In this document: positions 30,486 through 36,887 of the stretch, one piece after another
Layout of the letters: every line of letters starts with the position of its first letter
Numbering within the stretch: the first letter of the stretch is position 1
NCBI RefSeq assembly: GCF_016863495.1
Contig: NZ_BOOZ01000058.1
Coordinates: 1-36,887 of the forward strand
DNA from: Micromonospora andamanensis
Lineage (GTDB): Bacteria > Actinomycetota > Actinomycetes > Mycobacteriales > Micromonosporaceae
Direction: 5' to 3'
Length of the DNA stretch: 36,887 bases
Translations under genes and position numbers: made by a program
The notes under the pieces: model-generated
Told to the model about the DNA's origin: nothing
Database searches by the model: none
Seen by the model: only the letters and a program-made list of their open reading frames with translations

Positions 30486-33275
30486 TTACTTCAGGGTCAG
30501 TTTCCAGGCGCCGAGCCCGTGCGAGGCAGCGTAGAGGACCCGCTCGCCGGGCACGACGGTCAGCCCGGCCACCTCGACGTTCGGCATGCCGCGAGCCGCG
30601 TTGGTCCAGGACTTCTTGCCCTTGGGCAGCAGCAGCACACCGAAGTCGGTCGAGGCGTACAGGTCGCCGGTGACGTCGTCGCGGACCAGGTCGGTGATCG
30701 GCTGGTCCCCGAAGTCGTAGGACCTGTCGCTCCAGGTCGCCCCGTCGGCCGTGGCCGTCACCTCGAAGGCGTGGCCGGGGGTGGTCGGCGTGTTCGATCC
30801 GTACCCGCTGTAGGAGATCCACGCCCGGGCCGGGTCGGCCGGGTCGATGTGGATGCTGGTGACGAACCGGTTCGGCGTGCTGGCGGAGTCGACCCGGGTC
30901 CAGGTCACCGCCGAGGCCGGCTCGGCATCGGCGTTGCGGGTGACGAAGACCCGGCCGGTGCTGGTGGCCGCCCAGGCGGTGGAGCTGTCCGAGTCGACCC
31001 GCTGGATGACGGAGACCGCGCCACCGGCCCGGTCGCCCCAGCCGGCACCTGTCAGGTTCGTGGTGCCCAGCGGCTCCCAGTCGCCGCAGTCCTCCTCGTA
31101 GGTGCCGGTCCAGGAGTTGCAGATCCGGTCGGCCTCGGCCAGGCTGCGGTCGCCCAGCCCGAAGGTCTTGGTGCGGTACACCGACAACCCGGTGCCGGCG
31201 AACATGGTGCCGCTGACCTTCGGGTCGCTGATCACCGGGGCGTAGAACAGGCTGCCCGGCTGGCCGTAGATCGGGTCGGCGGTCCAGATCCAGCTCGCGA
31301 TGTCACCGTTGGCGAAGCTGACCTCGGGCGACACGTCGAAGTAGGTGTGGAACCGGAACTCGGGGCGGGCGACGTCCCAGCCTGAGGCCCCGCCGTCACC
31401 GATCATCGTGTTGACCCAGCGCTGCCGCTGGCCCTTGTTCTCCCAGGTGCCGTTGTCCTGGGTGCCGCCCTGCAACAGGTTCACGTCGTGCGGGCTGGCC
31501 GAGAGGCTGATGAACTGCAGGGTGTTCATCCCCTTGTTGACGCCGTCCAGCTTCGACGGAATCTTCGACAGCATCTGCCGGCAGCGATCCCGCTGGGCCT
31601 GGGTGGTCAGGTTGCGGTCCGGGTTGTCGCACCAGGAGGAGCGGTCCACGAACTCGCCGCTGGAGCGCATCACGCCGCCGTCGTTGGCCTCGAAGAACTG
31701 GTACGGGTTACGCGGGTTGGTGACCAGGTCGTGCTGGTCGGGGTGCAGACCGTTGGGGTGCAGCTCGTCGGTGCCGTCGTAGGTCATGTCGGTGCCGCTG
31801 ACCCCGGCGTCGGTGGAGAGGACCACGGCCCGCTTGTTGGCCACCGTCTCGCCGTACACGTAGGAGCCGCCGGTGTAGACGATGTCCGGGTGCCCGGCCG
31901 GGGTGTGCACGAACACGTCGTACCAGCACTGACCGGTGCACTGGTTGTAGGTGGCGAAGCCCGGGTCGACCGGGTTGGAGCTGGTCAGGTCGGTGAACGT
32001 CGGCGAGCCGGCGGCCACGTCGTCGCTGCGGAACAGCCGCGAGTACGGGGTGCCGGTGTTGCCCTCGTAGACGTACATCCGGGTCGCGCCGCCGGGCAGT
32101 GCCGTCACGTCGATCGCCGCACGGGTCTGGAACAACGCCGCGTTGAGCGAGGGCTTGATCTGCGTCCAGGTCGTCCCGGCGTCCGACGAGCGCCACACCC
32201 CCCGGGCGTACGAGCTGGCGTAGACGATGTTGGCGTCGCGCGGGTCGAGCTTGACCTGGCGTACGCCGCGCGGCGAGCAGCTGGTGGTGTTGTTGTACTC
32301 GGCGGCGCTACCGGTGCAGGCGGTGGCGTCGGCCGAACCGTTGTGGATGAACTTCCAGCTCTTGCCCCCGTTCGTGGACTTGTACAGACCCCACTTCTCG
32401 GCGTCGGGCACCGGGCGGGTGACCCCGGTGCAGCAGGAGCTGGACATGCCGCGCAGCGCCGTGGTGGTGGCCACGTAGAGCGTCTTGGGGTCGCCGGGCT
32501 TGATGGTGATCTCACCGATGCCCTTGCCGCCGAGGACGTCCTTGCCGAGCGGACCGGACCAGGTCAGGCCGCCGTTCGTCGACCGGTACAGGCCGACACC
32601 TGCGACGCAGCCGGAACCGCAGGTGTTGGCCTCACCGGTGCCGACGTAGATGGTCAGGCCGGTCCGGTCGTTGCGGTCGATCGTCACCGCGCCTGCGGCG
32701 TTGATGCCCAACGGGCCACCCAGGTAGAACCACTTCGGCTCGGCGGCGAGGATGTTCAGGGTGCCCCAGACGCCGCCACCGGCCGGGGTCACGTAGGCGC
32801 GGCAGAGCAGCTTGGAGCAGTCCGGGCTGATGTCGATCGAGGTGACCCGGCCACCTGCGACATACTCGTTGGGCACGTAGTTGAAGGCGTTGCGGTACTC
32901 GGTGAACGGGTAGAGCGCCTCGCTCGGGCCGATGTTCGTCCACTTCCGGCTGCCCTTGAACCGCTTGTCGGCCGCCGTGAAGGCGGCCTTGGACCGGTCC
33001 AGCTGGGCGATGGTGATCGCGTCCGCGGGGTAGGCACGCTCCAGGAAAGCCTGCTGCGCGGCGCCGCCGGGTCCGTCGGGTGACATGCCGCTGTCGCCGG
33101 GTAGAGCCCTGCGCAGTCGTTCCAGGTGGGTGCCGAGGGCGTTTGGCATCTCCCCGCCGACCGCGACGGGTGACGGCACCTCGGCGCCGGCGTAGTGGAT
33201 TCCGGCCAGACCGGTCGACGCCGCCAGGGCACCGACCGCCAGGCCAACGAGCAGCTGGCGACGTCTACGCTTCAC
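30486..33275 (-). CDS. Secreted BNR/sialidase-like beta-propeller protein
   Basis: 929 aa from GTG 33275, with GGAGGAA five bases upstream. Signal peptide: basic MKRRRR, hydrophobic LLVGLAVGALAASTGLAG, likely cleavage after about residue 31. BNR/Asp-box turns (S-x-D/N-x-G-x-T-W) recur: YRSTNGGLTW, YKSTNGGKSW, WRSSDAGTTW. Several Cys pairs (CSKLLC, CGSGC, SSCC) suggest disulfides outside the cell. Such VPS10/sortilin-like or sialidase-like propellers include glycosidases, for example xyloglucanase-type enzymes, and binding proteins. The catalytic type cannot be stated. It precedes a sugar importer operon on the same strand, so it could release or bind the imported glycan. Confidence 0.87.
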   Translation of the reverse strand: MKRRRRQLLVGLAVGALAASTGLAGIHYAGAEVPSPVAVGGEMPNALGTHLERLRRALPGDSGMSPDGPGGAAQQAFLERAYPADAITIAQLDRSKAAFTAADKRFKGSRKWTNIGPSEALYPFTEYRNAFNYVPNEYVAGGRVTSIDISPDCSKLLCRAYVTPAGGGVWGTLNILAAEPKWFYLGGPLGINAAGAVTIDRNDRTGLTIYVGTGEANTCGSGCVAGVGLYRSTNGGLTWSGPLGKDVLGGKGIGEITIKPGDPKTLYVATTTALRGMSSSCCTGVTRPVPDAEKWGLYKSTNGGKSWKFIHNGSADATACTGSAAEYNNTTSCSPRGVRQVKLDPRDANIVYASSYARGVWRSSDAGTTWTQIKPSLNAALFQTRAAIDVTALPGGATRMYVYEGNTGTPYSRLFRSDDVAAGSPTFTDLTSSNPVDPGFATYNQCTGQCWYDVFVHTPAGHPDIVYTGGSYVYGETVANKRAVVLSTDAGVSGTDMTYDGTDELHPNGLHPDQHDLVTNPRNPYQFFEANDGGVMRSSGEFVDRSSWCDNPDRNLTTQAQRDRCRQMLSKIPSKLDGVNKGMNTLQFISLSASPHDVNLLQGGTQDNGTWENKGQRQRWVNTMIGDGGASGWDVARPEFRFHTYFDVSPEVSFANGDIASWIWTADPIYGQPGSLFYAPVISDPKVSGTMFAGTGLSVYRTKTFGLGDRSLAEADRICNSWTGTYEEDCGDWEPLGTTNLTGAGWGDRAGGAVSVIQRVDSDSSTAWAATSTGRVFVTRNADAEPASAVTWTRVDSASTPNRFVTSIHIDPADPARAWISYSGYGSNTPTTPGHAFEVTATADGATWSDRSYDFGDQPITDLVRDDVTGDLYASTDFGVLLLPKGKKSWTNAARGMPNVEVAGLTVVPGERVLYAASHGLGAWKLTLK

Positions 33276-33353
33276 GAGGGTTCCTCCGGCATGACGGCGT
33301 CACCGCAGCGCGGCATCCGGATTGGCGACCGTCGCTGGCAGCGTCCACGCAGG

Positions 33354-33382
33354 AATATGTCAGAGAGATCCACCGCAGGCAA
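33354..33382 (-). promoter_or_regulatory. Putative housekeeping promoter of the BNR gene
   Basis: On the minus strand TTGCCT (33382-33377), a 17-bp spacer and CATATT (33359-33354) form a plausible -35/-10 pair about 80 nt upstream of the GTG. Confidence 0.4.
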
Positions 33383-33428
33383 TAGAGCTGTTAGACGTTA
33401 TCCAACCGCCGCGAGGAGGGCCGGACGG

Positions 33429-34295
33429 ATGTCCGAGGAGGGTCGGTCGGGCGGCGACGAGTTGCGGGCCGACTGTGCCCGCTGCTTCGGCCTGTGCTGC
33501 GTCGCCCCCGCGTTCGCCGCGTCGGCCGACTTCGCGCTCGACAAACCCGCCGGCCAGCCGTGCCGGAACCTACGAGCGGACTTCGGCTGTGCCGTCCACG
33601 CCGAGCTACGCGAACGGGGCTTCCCCGGCTGCACCGTCTTCGACTGCTTCGGCGCGGGTCAGCGGGTCGCCCAGGTCACCTTCGGCGGTCGGGACTGGCG
33701 CGCGGAGCCGCGGAGCGCCCAGCAGATGTTCGACGTCTTCGCGGTGATGCGACAACTGCACGAGCTGCTGTGGTATCTGACCGAGGCGCTCGGGCTGAGG
33801 CCACCGGCCACCTTGCGTGCCGAGTTGGCGGCAGCGCTGGCCGAGACCGAGCGGCTGGCCGGCGGGGACCCGGAAACGCTGCTCGCCCTCGACGTCGACG
33901 CGCACCGGGCAACAGTGAACGTGCTGCTGACGCGTACCGCCGACCTGGCCCGTGCCCGCGACGGCGGCGGCGTCGACCTGCGGGGTGCCGCGCTTGTCGG
34001 CCGCGACCTGCGGCGTACCGGCCTGCGCGGGGCGAATCTGCGCGGCGCGTTGCTTGTCGGTGCCGACCTGCGCGGCGCGGACCTCGCCCGGGCCGACCTG
34101 ACCGGCGCGGATCTGCGCGGGGCGGACGTGCGCGGCGCCGACCTGTCCGACGCTCTCTTCCTGCACCGGTCGCAGGTCGACGCCGCTCGGGGCGACCTGC
34201 GGACCCGGTTGCCGGGGCGGATCACCCGCCCGGCCCACTGGTCGCACCTACCGCTCGCCGCGGTGCGCGGGTCGCGGCGCGGCCGGCGCCGCTGA
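33429..34295 (+). CDS. Cys-rich N-terminus plus pentapeptide repeats
   Basis: 288 aa, with GAGGAGGG eight bases before ATG. The first 75 residues carry eight Cys (16, 19, 23, 24, 45, 54, 68, 73) in a C-x2-C-x3-CC ... CRN ... GC ... C ... DC layout that suggests a metal or Fe-S site, recalling YkgJ-like Cys clusters. A helical middle (about 95-175) follows. Residues about 182-244 are pentapeptide repeats of the A(D/N)LRG type (LRGANLRGALLVGADLRGAD), forming a right-handed quadrilateral helix of about three coils. The tail is basic (RGSRRGRRR). Pentapeptide proteins can mimic DNA (gyrase protection), but this basic one may not. Function unknown. Confidence 0.87.
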   Translation: MSEEGRSGGDELRADCARCFGLCCVAPAFAASADFALDKPAGQPCRNLRADFGCAVHAELRERGFPGCTVFDCFGAGQRVAQVTFGGRDWRAEPRSAQQMFDVFAVMRQLHELLWYLTEALGLRPPATLRAELAAALAETERLAGGDPETLLALDVDAHRATVNVLLTRTADLARARDGGGVDLRGAALVGRDLRRTGLRGANLRGALLVGADLRGADLARADLTGADLRGADVRGADLSDALFLHRSQVDAARGDLRTRLPGRITRPAHWSHLPLAAVRGSRRGRRR

Positions 34296-34342
34296 CGGTG
34301 CGCGGTCGTCGCCTTCCGGGCCTCGGCCGAGATCGGGTGGCT

Positions 34343-34369
34343 CTGCCGTACCCGCGCGCCGAGCGGCAG
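34343..34369. terminator. Weak hairpin between convergent genes
   Basis: CTGCCG (34343-34348) and CGGCAG (34364-34369) are 6-bp arms around 15 nt between the pentapeptide gene and rnhA stops. Confidence 0.25.
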
Positions 34370-34370
34370 G

Positions 34371-34850
34371 TCAGCGGCGACCCGACGCGGCAGCGCTCCG
34401 GGCCTCGTTCATGCCCTGGTTGGCCAGCGCGTCAGCCCGCTCGTTCTCCGGGTGCCCGTTGTGGCCCTTGACCCACAGCCAGGTGATCCGGTGCCGGGCG
34501 CCTGCCGTCTCCAGCCGCTGCCACAGGTCGGCGTTTTTTACCGGCTGCTTCGCGGCGGTCAGCCAACCGTTGCGTTTCCAGGACGCCAGCCAGCTGGTGA
34601 TGCCGTTGCGCACGTACGTGCTGTCGGTGTGCAGCTCGACGGTGACCGGGCGGGTCAGGCTCTCCAGTGCCTCGATGGCGGCGGTCAGTTCCATCCGGTT
34701 GTTCGTGGTCGGGCTCGCCTCCCCGCCACACAGCTCCCGCTCGTGGGAGCCGTAGCGCAACAGCGCCCCCCAGCCGCCCGGGCCGGGATTGCCGCTGCAC
34801 GCCCCGTCGGTCCAGATCCGCACCACCCGGCCGGCCGTCTCGTCCACCAT
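34371..34850 (-). CDS. rnhA: Ribonuclease HI
   Basis: 159 aa. The four catalytic acids are in place: Asp 15 (WTDGACSGNPGPGGWG), Glu 54 (NNRMELTAAI), Asp 76 (LHTDSTYV) and Asp 140 (NERADALAN), plus the His-containing loop VKGHNGHPENE. The basic handle region WLASWKRNGWLTAAKQPVKN is also present. It degrades the RNA strand of RNA-DNA hybrids in the cytosol. Length is typical of E. coli-type RNase HI. A TAGGGT -10 lies eight bases upstream of ATG. It is divergent from the GNAT gene. Confidence 0.95.
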   Translation of the reverse strand: MVDETAGRVVRIWTDGACSGNPGPGGWGALLRYGSHERELCGGEASPTTNNRMELTAAIEALESLTRPVTVELHTDSTYVRNGITSWLASWKRNGWLTAAKQPVKNADLWQRLETAGARHRITWLWVKGHNGHPENERADALANQGMNEARSAAASGRR

Positions 34851-34858
34851 GGCGGCAA

Positions 34859-34905
34859 ACCCTACCGGCCACGGGTCTCCGGGCCACCCGACAGGCCGCT
34901 AGGCT
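34859..34905. promoter_or_regulatory. Back-to-back leaderless-type promoters
   Basis: The 62-bp divergent gap has TAGGGT (34864-34859, minus) eight bases before the rnhA ATG and TAGGCT (34900-34905, plus) seven bases before the GNAT GTG. Neither gene has a clear ribosome binding site. Confidence 0.4.
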
Positions 34906-34912
34906 CGGCTGA

Positions 34913-35446
34913 GTGAATGGAGTGGTGACCGATGGTGAGCTGCTGATCCGCCCGGCAGAGCCGGGTGACACCGAGGTGTTGCACCGTTTCATCGTCGAAC
35001 TGACCGAGGCCGAGCAGTTTCCCGGTGAGGTGACGGCGCAACCGGCGGATGTGGCGGACGCCCTGTTCGGGGATCGGCCGGTGGCCGAGGCGGTGGTGGC
35101 GTCGGTCGACGGCGAGCCGGTCGGCTTCGCGCTGTACTACGCGACCTACAGCACCGTTGTCGGTCGGCCCGGCATCCACCTGGACGACCTGTACGTCCGG
35201 CCGGAGCACCGAGGCGGCGGCGTCGGCCAGGCGTTGCTGACGCACCTGGCGCGGCTGGCCGTGGAACGCGGCTGCGGCCGGCTGGAGTGGTGGGTGTTGC
35301 GTACCAACGACCCCGCCCTGCGTTTCTACCGGAAACTGCGCGCACGCACCCTCGACGAGTTGGACGTGCTGCGGCTCGACGGCGAGCAACTGCACGCACT
35401 CGCTGCCGGGTCGAGCGGGCCCGATCCGACAGGTGGCCGATCCTGA
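34913..35446 (+). CDS. GNAT family N-acetyltransferase
   Basis: 177 aa from GTG 34913. GNAT fold: N-terminal LLIRPAEPGDTEVLHRFI, motif A LDDLYVRPEHRGGGVGQALL (90-109, with the R-x-x-G-x-G acetyl-CoA loop), and NDPALRFYRKLRA (motif B). It is close to the spermidine/diamine acetyltransferase-like group, though the substrate is unproven. The final dozen residues (from about 166) are encoded by the first unit of an 83-bp tandem repeat and are not part of the GNAT fold. TAGGCT seven bases upstream supports the start. Confidence 0.9.
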   Translation: MNGVVTDGELLIRPAEPGDTEVLHRFIVELTEAEQFPGEVTAQPADVADALFGDRPVAEAVVASVDGEPVGFALYYATYSTVVGRPGIHLDDLYVRPEHRGGGVGQALLTHLARLAVERGCGRLEWWVLRTNDPALRFYRKLRARTLDELDVLRLDGEQLHALAAGSSGPDPTGGRS

Positions 35447-35575
35447 CCCTGCCCACTACCGATCCGGGTCTGGCCGCTCGGTGCCCGGCGACGTCGAGCG
35501 CGCCCGATCCGACAGGTGGCCGATGCTGACCCTGGCCGCTACCGATCCGGGCCGGGCCGCTCGGCGCCCGGCGAC
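35410..35575. repeat. 83-bp tandem duplication at convergent gene ends
   Basis: Unit 1 is 35410-35492 and unit 2 is 35493-35575; both begin GTCGAGCG and end GCCCGGCGAC. They differ at seven positions (about 92% identity). Unit 1 encodes the C-terminus and stop of the GNAT gene; unit 2 encodes the last 11 residues and stop of the lycopene cyclase on the other strand. Confidence 0.85.
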
Positions 35576-36801
35576 GCGGAGCCGACGACCGGCGGCGGCA
35601 CGGCCCACGCCGGGCGGCGGGCCGGCGCGAGCCGGTCCCGGAGCCGACCGGCGGCGTCGGCGACAGTCGCGGTGACCATCGGCCGGAGTCGGGTGGAGCG
35701 CATCACCGCCAGATCCTCGGCGACTGTGGTGTGACCGTCGAGGAAGCGGAGCACCCGGGAGGCCGGGTTGCGGTCGAAGAGGCGGCCGAAGAAGTCCGGA
35801 CCGTTGACCAGGCCGGCGTCAAGTGCCCGCAACGCGACAGCGTCCATCCACAGGTGCCGGTGCGGGTACGCGGGGGCGGGCACCGGCGGCCGGCCGTCGG
35901 CGACCGCCCGGGCCACCTGCTCGGCCTGACGGTGCATCGCCGAGAAGGTGAAGCCGGTCGAGGGGCGGGTGGCGCCACCGGCCGTGCCGAGCCGCACCAC
36001 CCGTGGTGAGGGCCGCGCCTCGAACGGGCCGTCGGTCATCGGAATGACGCCGTTCTCGACCTCGGTCACGGTGAGTCGGGCCGGATCGAGACCGAGCAGG
36101 TCCCGGTATCCGGCCAGGGCCGCGTCGTACGCCGCTCCGCTCAGCAGGTCGGGTGAGAACTCGGTGTACTCGACGAGCGCGTACCGGCTGTCGACGGGCA
36201 GCACGTAGCCGAAGGAGACACCCCGGGTCGGCTGCGGCGTGCGGAAGTCCATTAGGACCGCCCGGGCCGGGTCGAAGATCGGTCGGTCGGCCGTCAACCA
36301 CCAGCCCCGGAAGTGCTGCAACCAGTTCGTGCGCCCCGGTCGCCGCGGTGGTCGGGGTCGGGAGTCCAGCAGCCAGCGGGCGCGCAGCAACGGCCGACCG
36401 TCGCCGGTACACACCAGCACCCGTTCGCCGTCGTCGTCGACGCGACCGGCGGCGGCGAGGATCCGGGTGACGGCCAGGCGCCGCTCCGCCTCGGCGGCCC
36501 GCTCGTAGATCGGGCCAGAGCGCAGCATCGCGTACCGCAGGGGCGTCAGGTCCAGCGTGCGATGCACGTCCGGCGTGACCACCTCGACCCGTGACCAGCT
36601 GGCGCTGAGCAGCTCGTCCAGGTCGTTGCCCGGCTGGTCCCAGAACGCCCAGGTGCGGTCCTGCCCACGCCTGTGCACCGGGTCGACGACGGCGATCCGC
36701 ACGTCGCGAACGCCGTGCCGGTCCAACGCGGCAAGCACCAGCGATGCCGCACCGCCCCCACCGACCAGGGCGAGATCCACGTCGACGGGCGGGGAGTCCA
36801 T
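35539..36801 (-). CDS. crtY: Lycopene cyclase family protein
   Basis: 420 aa from ATG 36801 (GTG 36819 is an alternative). FAD/NAD-binding DLALVGGGGAASLVLAAL at the N-terminus, DRTWAFWDQ (cyclase hallmark), RYALVEYTEFS, NGVIPMTDGPF and LGTAGGATRPSTGFTF place it in the lycopene beta/epsilon-cyclase CrtY/CrtL family. These enzymes close the ends of lycopene in carotenoid synthesis using reduced FAD without net redox change. No other crt gene is within the window on this side; the neighbouring DNA beyond 36887 should be considered. The last residues come from a duplicated segment. Confidence 0.88.
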   Translation of the reverse strand: MDSPPVDVDLALVGGGGAASLVLAALDRHGVRDVRIAVVDPVHRRGQDRTWAFWDQPGNDLDELLSASWSRVEVVTPDVHRTLDLTPLRYAMLRSGPIYERAAEAERRLAVTRILAAAGRVDDDGERVLVCTGDGRPLLRARWLLDSRPRPPRRPGRTNWLQHFRGWWLTADRPIFDPARAVLMDFRTPQPTRGVSFGYVLPVDSRYALVEYTEFSPDLLSGAAYDAALAGYRDLLGLDPARLTVTEVENGVIPMTDGPFEARPSPRVVRLGTAGGATRPSTGFTFSAMHRQAEQVARAVADGRPPVPAPAYPHRHLWMDAVALRALDAGLVNGPDFFGRLFDRNPASRVLRFLDGHTTVAEDLAVMRSTRLRPMVTATVADAAGRLRDRLAPARRPAWAVPPPVVGSASPGAERPGPDR

Positions 36802-36887
36802 CCGATCACGCTGCCACACCCCGGGACCTGCCGGATGAGCAGGGGCCGTTCCCGACCCTCCGGACGCCGAAAGGCCGCTGGCCGGCA

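Noticed and set aside
2615..36801. Isoprenoid gene cluster linking the geranylgeranyl reductase and lycopene cyclase
   Set aside because: The two genes are more than 30 kb apart with unrelated genes between, so no cluster can be claimed from this window.

Overview
The window is chromosomal DNA of a high-GC actinobacterium. Codon use is strongly GC3-biased, GTG starts and 4-nt GTGA/ATGA gene overlaps are frequent, and mycothiol-dependent formaldehyde metabolism, a MocR regulator, DUF3626 and an actinobacterial-type lycopene cyclase are present. Gene content and intergenic palindromes of the GATCTTGCACTT type point to Micromonosporaceae (Micromonospora or a close relative). The genus is an inference. 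I saw no rRNA, tRNA, CRISPR array, complete insertion sequence or prophage.

Layout. 1-496 is non-coding, with a degenerate tandem repeat and a palindrome. 497-1506 is a coupled pair: a small conserved protein and an AbiEii-like nucleotidyltransferase. 1561-2463 is a general-stress SDR behind a SigB/SigF-type promoter. 2615-5738 holds a geranylgeranyl-reductase-family flavoprotein, a tiny winged-helix protein and a DHA2 efflux pump. 5748-7768 holds a secreted lysozyme-fold-like wall protein (CRP-like site upstream) and a DUF3626 protein. 7873-9587 is the mycothiol formaldehyde module (dehydrogenase plus MBL hydrolase). 9679-12064 is a Baeyer-Villiger-type monooxygenase/SDR pair. 12194-12844 is an APH-fold phosphotransferase.

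12951-19007 is the most unusual part: four genes joined by 4-nt overlaps. They encode an ABC ATPase homologue that has lost its catalytic motifs, a Tat/lipoprotein solute-binding protein, a single-chain two-domain permease, and a membrane-anchored NB-ARC/TPR protein whose P-loop lysine is also missing. It looks like an importer-derived complex in which both nucleotide-binding domains have degenerated, possibly a sensor rather than a pump.

19017-21949 is a MocR regulator divergent from a LysE exporter and a B3/B4 (PheRS-beta-like editing) protein. 22032-25518 holds an UlaG-like MBL protein, a MarR regulator divergent from an LLM-oxidoreductase/hemerythrin fusion, and a cupin. 25570-25653 carries the decayed N-terminus of rtcB. 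26294-30367 is a complete carbohydrate ABC importer operon (minus strand) with an intact MalK-type ATPase, and a large secreted BNR/sialidase-like propeller protein lies upstream (30486-33275). 33429-36801 holds a Cys-rich pentapeptide protein, RNase HI, a GNAT acetyltransferase and a lycopene cyclase. The last two converge on an 83-bp tandem duplication that forms both C-termini.

Regulatory reading. Several single genes have a TAnnnT -10 hexamer exactly 6 nt before the start codon, as expected for leaderless mRNAs. Convergent gene pairs are mostly separated by GC-rich hairpins.
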